DNA of 64,000 bases, taken from Longitalea arenae. GTDB lineage: Bacteria; Bacteroidota; Bacteroidia; Chitinophagales; Chitinophagaceae. A model generated the notes under the pieces. It was not told the origin of the DNA and did not search any database. It saw only the letters and a program-made list of their open reading frames with translations. The stretch covers positions 434,001 to 498,000 of the forward strand of contig NZ_JAFFJX010000004.1 in the NCBI RefSeq assembly GCF_016924755.1, written 5' to 3'. Shown piece by piece: positions 17,612 through 26,729 of the stretch (the stretch's first letter is position 1; each line of letters opens with the position of its first letter). The position numbers were made by a program, and so were the translations under genes.

Positions 17612-18721
17612 ATGAAAAAGATGTTGACTGCTTGTCTGGCATTGATATGCTATATCGTTTCATATTCACAGTTAACGATACCGCCTTACGGTGGCAATAA
17701 GAAGGCCATGGTTGGCGAACGCCTCGGCATAACGGATGTTACCATTCATTACGACCGGCCTGCCGTTAAAGGCCGCGAAGGAAAGATCTGGGGCGACCTG
17801 GTGCATAAGGGTTTTGCCGACCTGGGTTTTGGCACCAGCAAAGCTGCCCCCTGGCGCGCAGGAGCCAATGAAAATACCACGATCGAATTTTCAACGCCGG
17901 TCAGCATTGAAGGCCAGCAGCTGCCAGCCGGCAAATACGGCTTTTTTATTGCCTACGAACCAGAAGAATGCACCGTGATCTTTTCAAAGAATAACAATTC
18001 CTGGGGCAGTTATTATTATGATCCGAAGGAAGATGCCTTGCGGGTAAAGGTAAAACCGCAGCCGCTCGACAAAAGCGTGGAATGGTTAACGTATGCATTT
18101 AGCGATGAAACCGATAACGGCGCTACCATTGCTTTGTTATGGGAGAAACTAAAAATACCGTTCAGGGTAGAAACCGATTATATCAATCTGCAGCTCGAAT
18201 CATTTCGCAGCGAGCTGCGTACCGAAAAAGCCTTTAACCCCGGCTGGGTAAGTTATAACCAGGCCGCCCAGTTCTGTTTACAGCATAATGTCAATTTAGA
18301 AGAAGGTTTGCAATGGGCGGAAAACGCCATCAGCCTGGGTTTTATCGGACAAAAGAATTTCGTGACCTTATCAACGAAGGCCGGATATTTAAGCAAACTC
18401 AACCGCGAGGCCGAAGCGCAGGCCCTTATGAAGGAAGCGCTGCCCTTAGGTTCTTTACAGCAGATCCACGCATATGCCCGGCAGTTACTGCAAAGCAAAA
18501 AGAACAAGGAAGCTTTCGAGGCGTTTAAACTGAACTACGATAAGAACCCGAATGAGTTCACTGCCCAGGTAGGCATGGCAAGAGGATATGCCGCCATCGG
18601 GGATTATAAAAAAGCCCTGGCTTATGCGCAGAAAGCCCTGCCCAAAGCCCCTGACAACGGCAATAAAACGAATGTGGAAAGAATGATCAAGACCCTGCAG
18701 GAGGGCAAAGACATCAATTGA
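17612..18721 (+). CDS. Exported DUF2911 protein with TPR-like C-terminus
   Basis: A 369-residue secreted protein from the ATG at 17612 (MKKMLTACLALICYIVSYSQ signal). The DUF2911 domain occupies residues about 25-165, with the family-typical VTIHYDRPAVKGREGKIWG, WRAGANENTTIEFS, LPAGKYGFFIA and NNSWGSYYYDPKEDALRV. The second half is helical and TPR-like (EALPLGSLQQIHAYARQLL, KNKEAFEAFKLNYDKNPNEF, YKKALAYAQKALPKAP). DUF2911 proteins are common in Bacteroidota and their function is unknown. A terminator follows. Confidence 0.88.
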   Translation: MKKMLTACLALICYIVSYSQLTIPPYGGNKKAMVGERLGITDVTIHYDRPAVKGREGKIWGDLVHKGFADLGFGTSKAAPWRAGANENTTIEFSTPVSIEGQQLPAGKYGFFIAYEPEECTVIFSKNNNSWGSYYYDPKEDALRVKVKPQPLDKSVEWLTYAFSDETDNGATIALLWEKLKIPFRVETDYINLQLESFRSELRTEKAFNPGWVSYNQAAQFCLQHNVNLEEGLQWAENAISLGFIGQKNFVTLSTKAGYLSKLNREAEAQALMKEALPLGSLQQIHAYARQLLQSKKNKEAFEAFKLNYDKNPNEFTAQVGMARGYAAIGDYKKALAYAQKALPKAPDNGNKTNVERMIKTLQEGKDIN

Positions 18722-18763
18722 TGGATAGTGTGATAATTTGCTGATGTGCTAATGGTGCATCCA

Positions 18764-18793
18764 CGGCCATCTGGTAACCAGATGGCCGTCTTT
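18764..18793 (+). terminator. Terminator after the DUF2911 gene
   Basis: An 11-bp perfect stem, CGGCCATCTGG (18764-18774) with CCAGATGGCCG (18778-18788), three-base loop, followed by TCTTTA. Confidence 0.8.
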
Positions 18794-18861
18794 AATAGAT
18801 CAATTAAATAATTAACCAGGAAACTGCTCTCCGCCAACTGGCCCATAGCAAAATGTAAATA

Positions 18862-18890
18862 AAAAGCCGCCTGGTCACAGGTGGCTTTTT
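18862..18890. terminator. Bidirectional terminator between convergent genes
   Basis: AAAAGCCGCCTG (18862-18873) pairs with CAGGTGGCTTTT (18878-18889) with one G-T wobble and a four-base loop; A and T runs flank it on both sides. It can end the DUF2911 transcript and the thioredoxin or trp-his transcript. Confidence 0.85.
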
Positions 18891-18914
18891 TGCTCCCCCT
18901 TTAGGAGGCTGCTG

Positions 18915-20015
18915 TTAATTACAACCCAGCAGCTCGCACAACCTGGCTTCCAGGTCGGGACCGCGGAGGTTTTTAGCAACGATCTTTCCTTTGGGATCGA
19001 TGAGAAAGTTCTGCGGAATGCTTTCAATTTTATATTTCCGGGCCACTTCGTTATTCCAGAACTTAAGGTCACTCACCTGTGTCCAGGCCAGTCCATCGTC
19101 TTTGATAGCCTGGATCCAGGGTTCCCGGGCTTTATCGAGTGAAACACCCAGCACTGTGAAATTCTTGCTTTTAAACTTGTTATAGGCGGTAACAACATTC
19201 GGGTTCTCCATGCGGCAGGGTTTGCACCAACTGGCCCAGAAATCAACCAATACATATTTACCCCTGAACGAATTAAGCGACACCGGTTTACCAGTGGTGT
19301 CGTTCTGGGTGAATTCGATCGCATCTGTACCAACAGCGCCTATTTTGCTGTTTGCAATGCCTTCCTGGATGATCTTTCCATAAAATCCCTGCTGGCCAGC
19401 GGTACTCAGCAGTTTATACCGCTTTTCCAGGGTCACCGGATCCTGTTCCAGTTCGCGGGTTACCACCAACAGGAATGGCGCTACCGGTGATGCCTTTTTC
19501 TCGGCTACGAATTTATCTATAGCGCTAACAATGTCATCGTAGGCTTTTTTATAAGCGGCCATCAGCGAATCGTTAGGCTGCTGGTTCGCCTGTGTATTCT
19601 GTTTGCCATAGATCTGCTGGTTCAGTGCGGTCAGTTTTTGAAATAAGGGATTAAAAATGCCCTGGAACTCCATAAAATCGCTGTTCACAGCGGAACCTGT
19701 TACGTCAAACTGCTGCACATTATCGATATTACCTTTTACGGTAATGTTCTCATTGCCCATAAACAAGACCGATTTCTTACCAGCCACATCGAAATTCAGC
19801 TGATGCAGGTTCGGCTCTGCCACCGCGCCTTTCAACACAAAGCTGCCCTTGGTCACATGGGCTCTCGCCAATGTATCCGTAGGCTTGTTCATATCCACCA
19901 GGGTTACGCGGGAGTTCTCAGCCAGTCCGGTAACTGTACCCGTGATCACAAATCCTTTTTGCTGCGCCATTACCGCAACAGGTAGTAGAAATAGTCCTGC
20001 TATCAGCTTCTTCAT
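18915..20015 (-). CDS. TlpA-like thioredoxin protein with DUF4369 N-terminal domain
   Basis: A 366-residue exported thiol-disulphide protein. The signal peptide covers residues about 1-18 (KLIAGLFLLPVAVMAQQ). A DUF4369 beta domain follows (VITGTVTGLAENSRVTLVD ... FVLKGAVAEPNLHQL), then a helical region. A thioredoxin/AhpC-TSA fold with the redox motif WCKPC inside YVLVDFWASWCKPC lies around residues 245-366. The typical cis-Pro segment is IESIPQNFLIDPKG. It acts in the periplasm, perhaps bound to the outer face of the inner membrane. It ends the minus-strand run downstream of hisIE, one base away. Confidence 0.9.
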   Translation of the reverse strand: MKKLIAGLFLLPVAVMAQQKGFVITGTVTGLAENSRVTLVDMNKPTDTLARAHVTKGSFVLKGAVAEPNLHQLNFDVAGKKSVLFMGNENITVKGNIDNVQQFDVTGSAVNSDFMEFQGIFNPLFQKLTALNQQIYGKQNTQANQQPNDSLMAAYKKAYDDIVSAIDKFVAEKKASPVAPFLLVVTRELEQDPVTLEKRYKLLSTAGQQGFYGKIIQEGIANSKIGAVGTDAIEFTQNDTTGKPVSLNSFRGKYVLVDFWASWCKPCRMENPNVVTAYNKFKSKNFTVLGVSLDKAREPWIQAIKDDGLAWTQVSDLKFWNNEVARKYKIESIPQNFLIDPKGKIVAKNLRGPDLEARLCELLGCN

Positions 20016-20016
20016 A

Positions 20017-20619
20017 TTACTTTTTATTGGAGTGTCGGTTCTGTAAAATACTTACGACCTGTTGCAAATTATGACCTTTTGCGTTAAGTAATACCAAATA
20101 ATGGAAAAGCAGGTCGGCCGCCTCGTTCAGGAAAAGATCCGTGTTGCTGTCCTTGGCTTCAATGACGAGCTCCACCGCTTCTTCGCCCACTTTCTGGGCA
20201 ATTTTATTGATGCCTTTGTTAAAAAGCTGGCGCACATAGGATTTCTCATCCTCACTTTTTTTACGTAACTCAATGATATCCTGTAAGTAATACAAAAAAT
20301 CCTCGGAATGGTTACGCTCGCTCCAGCAGGTGTCCGCGCCCGTATGGCAGGTAGGCCCTAAAGGCTGGGCTTTAATAAGCAGGGTATCGTTGTCGCAATC
20401 AGACAAGATCTCTTTTACCAGCAGGTGATTGCCACTCTCCTCCCCTTTTGTCCATAAGCGCTTTTTACTGCGGCTGAAAAAGGTCACCTTTCCTTCGGCC
20501 ATTGTTTTCTGCAGGGCTTCTTCGTTCATAAAACCCATCATCAGCACCCGGTGTGTGACAAAATCCTGGATGATGGCCGGCACCAGGCCGTCGCTGTATT
20601 TCCTGAAATCTACTTTCAT
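20017..20619 (-). CDS. hisIE: Bifunctional phosphoribosyl-AMP cyclohydrolase / phosphoribosyl-ATP pyrophosphatase
   Basis: Second and third steps of histidine synthesis. From the ATG at 20619 it has 200 residues, the usual HisIE length. HisI is N-terminal with FFSRSKKRLWTKGEESGN, DCDNDTLLIKAQP and the metal-binding TCHTGADTCW. HisE is C-terminal with KVGEEAVELVIEAKD and NEAADLLFHYLVLL. A longer frame upstream of this ATG adds 43 residues of repeat-like sequence (TTGTGAACTCGTCAAC words) that overlap the end of hisF, so the later start is preferred. Last his gene of the cluster. Confidence 0.96.
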   Translation of the reverse strand: MKVDFRKYSDGLVPAIIQDFVTHRVLMMGFMNEEALQKTMAEGKVTFFSRSKKRLWTKGEESGNHLLVKEILSDCDNDTLLIKAQPLGPTCHTGADTCWSERNHSEDFLYYLQDIIELRKKSEDEKSYVRQLFNKGINKIAQKVGEEAVELVIEAKDSNTDLFLNEAADLLFHYLVLLNAKGHNLQQVVSILQNRHSNKK

Positions 20620-20744
20620 GGTCGTGAATTGTAGTGAATGGTCAATGGTCAATGATGAATGGTGAAGCCTACTCGTCACTTCCTGCTTACTTGCCGCTTT
20701 ATTATCAACTTGTGAACTCGTCAACTGATCAATAAAGCAACGCA

Positions 20745-21506
20745 TCAACAGGGTCTCACCACAATCTGTTTCTCCAGCAAATATCCCTTTAATTCCTGAA
20801 TACCAATTTCTTTAAAATGGAAAATACTGGCGGCCAGGGCTGCATCTGCCTGGGACTGTTCAAACACATCTACAAAATGCTGCATGGTGCCGCCACCCCC
20901 TGAAGCTATGACCGGAACCGGCAGCTTCGTCGCGAGCTGACGGGTTATATCCAGTGCAAACCCCTGCTTGGTGCCATCGTGATTCATGGAGGTAAGCAAG
21001 ATCTCACCGGCTCCCAGCTCCACTCCCTGCTTTGCCCAATCGAAACAGCGCGCATCCGTCTTTGTACGGCCGCCATTCAAATACACATACCATTCCCCAT
21101 CTTCTTCCTGCCGGGTATCAATGGCCAGCACCACGCACTGGCTGCCGAATTCCTTCGAGAGCTCCCCGATCAGCAGCGGATTTTTAAATGCAGCCGTATT
21201 CACCGAGATCTTATCTGCACCGTTCTGTAAGAGTGCGTTCACATCATCCACACTGCTAATGCCGCCACCTACCGTAAAGGGAATATTGATATGGTGCGCA
21301 ATCCGGTTGACCAGTTCACGCAGGGTTTTCCGCTTTTCCACGGTAGCTGTTATATCAAGAAATACCAGTTCATCGGCGCCTTGTTGGGCATATAAGGCCC
21401 CCAGCTCAACCGGGTCTCCGGCATCGCGAAGGTTTACAAAATTGGTCCCCTTCACCGTGCGGCCATCTTTTATATCTAAACAGGGGATGATTCTCTTACA
21501 AAGCAT
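20745..21506 (-). CDS. hisF: Imidazole glycerol phosphate synthase, cyclase subunit
   Basis: Uses ammonia from HisH and PRFAR to make imidazole glycerol phosphate and AICAR. A 253-residue TIM barrel. [20 protein letters not shown] carries the catalytic Asp (DIKDG); the second phosphate-binding half has [13 protein letters not shown] with the other catalytic Asp, and [14 protein letters not shown]. Full length. It lies between hisA and hisIE, with a 146-base gap to the hisA fusion gene that contains CGGGATTT repeats. Confidence 0.97.
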   Translation of the reverse strand: MLCKRIIPCLDIKDGRTVKGTNFVNLRDAGDPVELGALYAQQGADELVFLDITATVEKRKTLRELVNRIAHHINIPFTVGGGISSVDDVNALLQNGADKISVNTAAFKNPLLIGELSKEFGSQCVVLAIDTRQEEDGEWYVYLNGGRTKTDARCFDWAKQGVELGAGEILLTSMNHDGTKQGFALDITRQLATKLPVPVIASGGGGTMQHFVDVFEQSQADAALAASIFHFKEIGIQELKGYLLEKQIVVRPC

Positions 21507-21559
21507 TGTTTACTTTTTTTAGGGAAATTTTCTATGAATTTCAGGTGCTCCGATCAAAA

Positions 21560-21652
21560 ATCAATTTCTGATTTCCGATTTCGGGATTTCGGGATTTCGG
21601 GATTTGAACGCGAATCAGAAACCCTAAATCAGAAATCTCAGAATTAGCAATC
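21560..21652. repeat. CGGGATTT octamer array inside the trp-his cluster
   Basis: Three exact and several imperfect copies of CGGGATTT (about 21580-21606), followed by AATCAGAAA words. It lies between hisF and hisA within what should be one transcript, so it is transcribed. Confidence 0.8.
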
Positions 21653-22783
21653 TCAAAATCTTTTAAGCTCTTCCAGCGTTATTCTATTCTCATAGATCGC
21701 TTTTCCTACAATAGCACCCTTACAACCGATATTGGCCAGGCCTTCAAGATCTTTCATAGAGCTAACACCCCCGCTGGCAATGAAATGCAATGATGGAAAA
21801 CGTTCAATGATCTTTTTGTACAGGTCAATGGATGGACCTGCCAGCAGACCGTCCTTACTTACATCGGTACAGAACACCTGTTGCACACCGTGATCAATAT
21901 ATTTCTGCAGAAAATCGTAAATAGAGATGTCCGTTGTCTCAAGCCAGCCACCTACAGTGATCTTTTCATCTTTAACATCAGCGCCCAGCAGGAACTTTTC
22001 TGCGCCAAACTGCAGCAACCATTTTACAAATTCCGCTTCATTTTTTACAGCTACACTGCCAATGGTCGCTAAGGCAGCGCCTGAGTTAAAAACAATGTTT
22101 ACATCCTTCTCCGTTTTAATGCCCCCACCGAAATCGATAACCAGCGAGGTTTTACCGGCAATGGTCTCCAGCACCTTCCAGTTCTTTACAGCACCGGCTT
22201 TGGCGCCATCGAGGTCAACCAGGTGCAAACGTTTCAGGCCGGCATCTTCAAATTCCCTGGCCACCTCCAGCGGATGTTCATTGTAGATCTTCTTTTGCTC
22301 ATAATCGCCCTGCGTCAGCCGCACGCATTTTCCATCGATAATATCAATAGCCGGAATGATCTGCATATTCGTTGATTGCAATAATTGTTTTTCCATTTTA
22401 ATAAAATCCAGCCCGTGCTGCTGCCAGGCTTTGCCGATGGCCTGCATTCCGAACTTTTTATAAATACCGGTGGCGCTTAATCTTGCATTACACCAGATAT
22501 TCTTTTTGCCCTTTGCAAGCGCCCAGTTCATCACATGCTGCAATAAGGCAGTTCCATATCCTCTGCCCTGCCGGTCGGTGCGGGTGGCAAATTTCCTGAA
22601 CTGAACAGAGCCGTTCTTATCAAATACCGAAATAACAGAAACCAGCTCGCCTTCTGCATACAGGCCCCAATGTAATCCGGCCTCATCATCTTCCAGCTGA
22701 ACGAATGAAATGCTCTCCTGCGGGTACATCACCGCCTGCCGCATGGCCCATACTTCGTTTAAGGGAACCGGTTGTATCGTCAT
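21653..22783 (-). CDS. hisA: Fusion of a GNAT acetyltransferase with HisA
   Basis: A 376-residue frame with two domains. Residues 1-135 are GNAT-like: FRKFATRTDRQGRGYGTALL with the acetyl-CoA loop, and IYKKFGMQAIG near the end. Residues 140-376 are a complete HisA, ProFAR isomerase: IIPAIDIIDGKCVRLTQGDY with the catalytic Asp, LVIDFGGGIKTEKD, CTDVSKDGLLAGPS with the second Asp, HFIASGGVSSM and GAIVGKAIYENRI. HisA could also start at Met140, since it lines up exactly with normal HisA N-termini, but no stop separates the two. One base separates it from hisH. Confidence 0.93.
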   Translation of the reverse strand: MTIQPVPLNEVWAMRQAVMYPQESISFVQLEDDEAGLHWGLYAEGELVSVISVFDKNGSVQFRKFATRTDRQGRGYGTALLQHVMNWALAKGKKNIWCNARLSATGIYKKFGMQAIGKAWQQHGLDFIKMEKQLLQSTNMQIIPAIDIIDGKCVRLTQGDYEQKKIYNEHPLEVAREFEDAGLKRLHLVDLDGAKAGAVKNWKVLETIAGKTSLVIDFGGGIKTEKDVNIVFNSGAALATIGSVAVKNEAEFVKWLLQFGAEKFLLGADVKDEKITVGGWLETTDISIYDFLQKYIDHGVQQVFCTDVSKDGLLAGPSIDLYKKIIERFPSLHFIASGGVSSMKDLEGLANIGCKGAIVGKAIYENRITLEELKRF

Positions 22784-22784
22784 A

Positions 22785-23387
22785 TTATAAGCTCAAAAAG
22801 TTTTTCAGGATCTGCTCGCCCACTTTGGCGCTTTTCTCGGGGTGGAATTGCGCTCCATAAAAATTATCTTTATGCAGCGCCGCGCTGTAGGGCTGCACAT
22901 AATCGGCGGTAGCAATGGTATGTTCGCCCAGGGCTGCATAATAGCCGTGCACAAAATAACAATAACTGTTCTCAGGCAAATGGCTGAACAGGGGTGATCG
23001 CAGGTTGAAGATATTGTTCCAGCCGATCTGAGGCACCTTCAGGCCGCTTCCTTCACCGGTAGCCGGAGGCATAAACTGACGAACCGTTTCATCGAATATG
23101 CCGAGGCAGGCAGTGTCATTCTCTTCGCTGTAAGCACACATCAGCTGCATGCCCAAACAGATGCCTAACACCGGTTGCTGCAGGTCTTTAATGACCGCAT
23201 CGAGCTTATGCTCTTTCAAATACCGCATAGCGCTGCTGGCTTCGCCTACTCCGGGAAAGATCACCTTGCGGGCGCTTTGGATCTTTTCATAATCGTCGGT
23301 AACCAGAGCATTCACGCCAATGCGTTCCAGCGCATAGAGTACCGACTGAATATTACCCGCATTATATTTTATGATTACCAGGTCCAT
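22785..23387 (-). CDS. hisH: Imidazole glycerol phosphate synthase, glutamine amidotransferase subunit
   Basis: Supplies ammonia from glutamine to HisF. A 200-residue class I amidotransferase: FPGVGEASSAMRYL, the nucleophile in LGICLGMQLMC, the conserved VPQIGWNNI segment, and the His-Glu pair in YGAQFHPEKSAKVG. Ten bases downstream of trpA and one base upstream of the GNAT-HisA gene, so clearly in the same transcription unit. Confidence 0.97.
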   Translation of the reverse strand: MDLVIIKYNAGNIQSVLYALERIGVNALVTDDYEKIQSARKVIFPGVGEASSAMRYLKEHKLDAVIKDLQQPVLGICLGMQLMCAYSEENDTACLGIFDETVRQFMPPATGEGSGLKVPQIGWNNIFNLRSPLFSHLPENSYCYFVHGYYAALGEHTIATADYVQPYSAALHKDNFYGAQFHPEKSAKVGEQILKNFLSL

Positions 23388-23397
23388 TATTAATAAA

Positions 23398-24168
23398 TCA
23401 GTTTTTTATATCAGTGATAAACTTTTTGGTTGCCCCTTCCACATCAGGGGTATTCTCCAGGGCTTTTATGAATGCTGTTCCAATGATAGCGCCGTTGGCA
23501 TGTTCACAGGCTTGCCGGAAAGTGGCTTTATCCTTTATACCAAAACCCACCAGTACCGGATTTTTAAGTTGCAGATCCTGCAATCGTTGCAGGTAGCTGT
23601 TCACCGCATGCATATCCTTGTCTTTACCGGTGGTGGATGATGATGAAACCGCATACAAAAAGCCGGTGCTTAAACTGTCGAGCCGGCGAATGCGCTCTTC
23701 AGAGGTCTCGGGCGTAACCAGGAAAATGAACTTCAGCCCATAGCGTTGAATAATGGCGCCGTATTCGTTCTCGTATTCATATTCAGGCAGGTCGGGTAAT
23801 ATCAATCCATCCACAGGCACATCCGCGGCATGCTGACAAAATTTTTCAAAGCCATATTGCAATACGGGATTCATATAACCCATTAAGATGACGGGCACAT
23901 GGATCTGCTGACGGAATCCTCTTAACTGTTCGAATAAAGTAGCAATCGTCATCCCGTTGGCCAGTGCTTTGCTGCTGCTGGCCTGTATTACGGGACCATC
24001 TGCCAGCGGATCGCTGTAAGGCATGCCCAGTTCGATCATATCAACCCCGCTATCCTGCAAAGCCTTCATTACAGGCAGGGTGCTGTTCAACTGCGGGTAA
24101 CCGGCAGTGCAGTACACGTTTAGAATATTATTTTTTTTCCGCTGAAAAAGATCACTTATACGGTTCAT
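23398..24168 (-). CDS. trpA: Tryptophan synthase alpha subunit
   Basis: Splits indole-3-glycerol phosphate to indole and glyceraldehyde-3-phosphate. A 256-residue TIM barrel. The catalytic Glu lies in MIELGMPYSDPLADGPVIQ, the catalytic Asp in GLILPDLPEYE, and the phosphate site in PVLVGFGIKDKAT and GAIIGTAFIKALE. Full length. It follows trpB after an 81-base gap that carries AACCTGT-type words. Confidence 0.97.
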   Translation of the reverse strand: MNRISDLFQRKKNNILNVYCTAGYPQLNSTLPVMKALQDSGVDMIELGMPYSDPLADGPVIQASSSKALANGMTIATLFEQLRGFRQQIHVPVILMGYMNPVLQYGFEKFCQHAADVPVDGLILPDLPEYEYENEYGAIIQRYGLKFIFLVTPETSEERIRRLDSLSTGFLYAVSSSSTTGKDKDMHAVNSYLQRLQDLQLKNPVLVGFGIKDKATFRQACEHANGAIIGTAFIKALENTPDVEGATKKFITDIKN

Positions 24169-24177
24169 TCTAAAACA

Positions 24178-24242
24178 AGTTTCAGGTTTCAGGTTACAGG
24201 TTTCAAGGCCCTTGTAACCTGGAACCTGGAACCTGTAACAAT
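24178..24242. repeat. AACCTGT/AGGTTTC heptamer words between trpB and trpA
   Basis: Tandem CAGGTTT/CAGGTTA words followed by AACCTGGAACCTGGAACCTG in inverted relation around 24207-24215. The two halves could pair as a hairpin in the trp-his transcript. Same family as the array at 820-898. Confidence 0.75.
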
Positions 24243-24249
24243 TGTATTT

Positions 24250-25497
24250 TTATTTCATCTCCATGGCTTTCATATACGTAGCCATGTCTTTATCACCTCT
24301 TCCACTTAAACAAACCACTACCACGGAATCTTTAGTGATCATTGCATTCGCCGGTATCGCCTCTTCTGAGCGCTTTGCTTTTACCGGGTTCAGGTATTCA
24401 AGGCTTGCCAGGGCATGTGAGCTTTCCAGCGCCGGAATAATACCTTCCTGTTTGGCCAGGTTAAAAGCAGCCTGCAATGCTTCCTCATCGGTAGCACTTA
24501 AAAAGGCGCCGCGGCCCGAGTCAAATAAATGCGCATGCAGGGGACCAATACCCGGGTAATCGAGCCCGGCAGAAATACTGTGCGGTTCCACTACCTGTCC
24601 GTCTTCGGTTTGCATGACCAGGCTTTTACTGCCATGTAATACGCCCGGTTTGCCTAACTGGGTGGTAGCAGCGCTGAGCCCGCTATGGACCCCATGGCCG
24701 GCGGCTTCTACAGCCACCAGTTGCACCGTTGGCTCTTCCAGGAAATGATAAAAAGCACCCGCGGCATTACTGCCTCCGCCTACACAGGCCAGTACATGGG
24801 TTGGTAGTTCGCTGCCTGTTTTCTCTTTTAACTGCCACCGTATTTCTTCACTGATCACACTTTGAAAACGCGCCACCATATCGGGATACGGATGCGGGCC
24901 TACCACGCTGCCAATGATATAATGCGTATCCACCGGATTATTGATCCAGTCGCGGATCGCTTCGTTGGTTGCATCTTTTAACGTTTTGCTGCCGCTGGTA
25001 GCCGGAATGACCGTAGCACCCAGCATTTTCATGCGGGCTACATTCGGCGCCTGGCGCTCAATATCTTTTTCGCCCATATACACAATACATTCCACCCCTT
25101 TCAGCGCACATACCGTGGCGGTAGCCACGCCGTGTTGCCCGGCGCCCGTCTCAGCAATTATCCGTTTTTTGCCCAATCGCTGCGCCAGTAAGATCTGGCC
25201 AATGGTATTGTTCACCTTATGCGCACCCGTATGACACAGGTCTTCCCGCTTCAGGTAGATCGTGGTGCCGTATTGTTGACTCAGGCGCTGTGCATGATAC
25301 AAGGGCGTTGGCCGGCCCGCATAGTCACGTAACAGGTTCCTGAACTCCTGCTGGAAAGCAGGATCGTAAATAATGTCAAGGTACTTCGATCTCAGTTCTT
25401 CCACATTACGGTGCAGCATTTCGGGAATATAAGCACCGCCGAATTTTCCGTAATACCCCTGCGCATTGGGTTGCTGATATGTTGTTGAGTTCGTCAT
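24250..25497 (-). CDS. trpB: Tryptophan synthase beta subunit
   Basis: PLP enzyme joining indole and serine to give tryptophan, partner of TrpA. 415 residues, usual length. [16 protein letters not shown] opens the protein. The PLP lysine is in [13 protein letters not shown], the catalytic Glu in [13 protein letters not shown], and the phosphate-binding glycine loop is [10 protein letters not shown]. The C-terminal [13 protein letters not shown] is also conserved. It lies 19 bases after a GNAT gene in the trp run. Confidence 0.98.
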   Translation of the reverse strand: MTNSTTYQQPNAQGYYGKFGGAYIPEMLHRNVEELRSKYLDIIYDPAFQQEFRNLLRDYAGRPTPLYHAQRLSQQYGTTIYLKREDLCHTGAHKVNNTIGQILLAQRLGKKRIIAETGAGQHGVATATVCALKGVECIVYMGEKDIERQAPNVARMKMLGATVIPATSGSKTLKDATNEAIRDWINNPVDTHYIIGSVVGPHPYPDMVARFQSVISEEIRWQLKEKTGSELPTHVLACVGGGSNAAGAFYHFLEEPTVQLVAVEAAGHGVHSGLSAATTQLGKPGVLHGSKSLVMQTEDGQVVEPHSISAGLDYPGIGPLHAHLFDSGRGAFLSATDEEALQAAFNLAKQEGIIPALESSHALASLEYLNPVKAKRSEEAIPANAMITKDSVVVVCLSGRGDKDMATYMKAMEMK

Positions 25498-25516
25498 TTG
25501 TGAAATTGTTTAAGTA

Positions 25517-26035
25517 TTACCCTTCTACTGGTTGCGATGGTGTTTTTAGCACCAACTGCATAAAAATGAGATCGAGCCAGCGGCCAAACTTGTAACCTAC
25601 CTGGGTAAAATGGCCTGCTTCCTTAAAGCCAAAACGCTTGTGCAATTTTATACTGATCTCATTGGTAGCATCGATACCGGCAACAATGGTATGCAGCTCT
25701 AACTCTTCTGCGGCTTTTATCAACGGCTCCAGTAACATTTTGCCAATGCCTTTGCCACGTTGATCCGCAGCTACATATATCGAGTTCTCTACTGTATATT
25801 TATAAGCCGCCCAGGAACGCCATGGACCGATTGAACTAAAACCCAGTACCTTTCCATTTTCTGTTGCTACAAATACGGGAAATCCCTGTGCTTCTTTGAT
25901 CCGGAACCATTGCCGCCGCATTTCCAATGTATGCGATTCATAATCATAAACCGCAGTGGTGTTGAGAACAGCGTCGTTGTATATTTCCAGAATGGCTTGC
26001 AGGTCTTTCTCTTCAGCGATGCGTACTTGAATCAT
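25517..26035 (-). CDS. Phosphinothricin-acetyltransferase-like GNAT enzyme within the trp cluster
   Basis: A 172-residue GNAT protein of the PAT/MddA type, which acetylates the amino group of phosphinothricin, methionine sulfoximine or similar amino acids. IRVAEEKDLQAILEIYNDAV-like and TTAVYDYESHTLE N-terminal stretches are typical of that subgroup, as are the SSIGPWRSWAAYKYTVENSI segment and the RGKGIGKMLLEPLI acetyl-CoA loop. KLHKRFGFKEAGHFTQVGYK ends the fold. It sits nine bases after trpF and 19 before trpB, so it is co-transcribed with tryptophan genes. Its substrate is not known; resistance to an amino-acid analogue is one possibility. Confidence 0.85.
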   Translation of the reverse strand: MIQVRIAEEKDLQAILEIYNDAVLNTTAVYDYESHTLEMRRQWFRIKEAQGFPVFVATENGKVLGFSSIGPWRSWAAYKYTVENSIYVAADQRGKGIGKMLLEPLIKAAEELELHTIVAGIDATNEISIKLHKRFGFKEAGHFTQVGYKFGRWLDLIFMQLVLKTPSQPVEG

Positions 26036-26044
26036 ATGTATTGT

Positions 26045-26683
26045 TTAATACCGGCTGTTCAATCGGGTTACGAACTGTTTTACTTTCGCCATGTCCTTGA
26101 TACCCGGACTGATCTCGAACTTACTATTGATGTCTACGGAAAACAGTGCTTTGCCCACCGGCAGCGTGGCGAATTCCTTCAGTTCCTGTTCATCACCGGG
26201 TTCAATGCCACCACTCAGAAAGAATGGCTTGCCGATATTGGCTTCCTTCAACATATTCCAGTTGAATTTTTTTCCGGTTCCTCCATACCCTGCGCCCATC
26301 GTATCAAACATGAACATATCGCACACATCCATATACGATTGCACCATCCATTCTATGTTGTCGTTCTCACTCACCCGGAAGGCTTTTACCACCGATACAT
26401 AGTCTGCGATCTTTTCACAATACTTAGGGGTTTCGTCTCCATGCAACTGCACCATGTGCAGGCGGCATTCATCTACCATATGTAATACTTCTTCAATGGA
26501 AGCATTCACAAATACGCCTACCTTGTTAATACTGTTCTCTTTCCTGATCTGGCTGGTGGTAAGCCCTTTGAATACGTAACGCTGGCTTTTGGGATAAAAA
26601 ATGAATCCGGCAAATGTTACGCCCATGGGGCCTAATTGTTCCAGCTGTTCAGGCATGGTCATACCGCAAACTTTTACTCGCAT
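26045..26683 (-). CDS. trpF: Phosphoribosylanthranilate isomerase
   Basis: Third step of the tryptophan branch. 212-residue barrel. VKVCGMTMPEQ holds the catalytic Cys, VQLHGDET the conserved His-Gly-Asp, and MFDTMGAGYGGTGKKFNW the catalytic Asp and phosphate loop; PFFLSGGIEPGD follows. The C-terminus has ALFSVDINSKFEISPGIKD, equivalent to the usual VDVNSGVE region. It follows trpC by 46 bases. Confidence 0.96.
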   Translation of the reverse strand: MRVKVCGMTMPEQLEQLGPMGVTFAGFIFYPKSQRYVFKGLTTSQIRKENSINKVGVFVNASIEEVLHMVDECRLHMVQLHGDETPKYCEKIADYVSVVKAFRVSENDNIEWMVQSYMDVCDMFMFDTMGAGYGGTGKKFNWNMLKEANIGKPFFLSGGIEPGDEQELKEFATLPVGKALFSVDINSKFEISPGIKDMAKVKQFVTRLNSRY

Positions 26684-26729
26684 AGCGTTGTCAGATTTTA
26701 AGTGTTAGGGTGGCCATGCAATCGCTATA

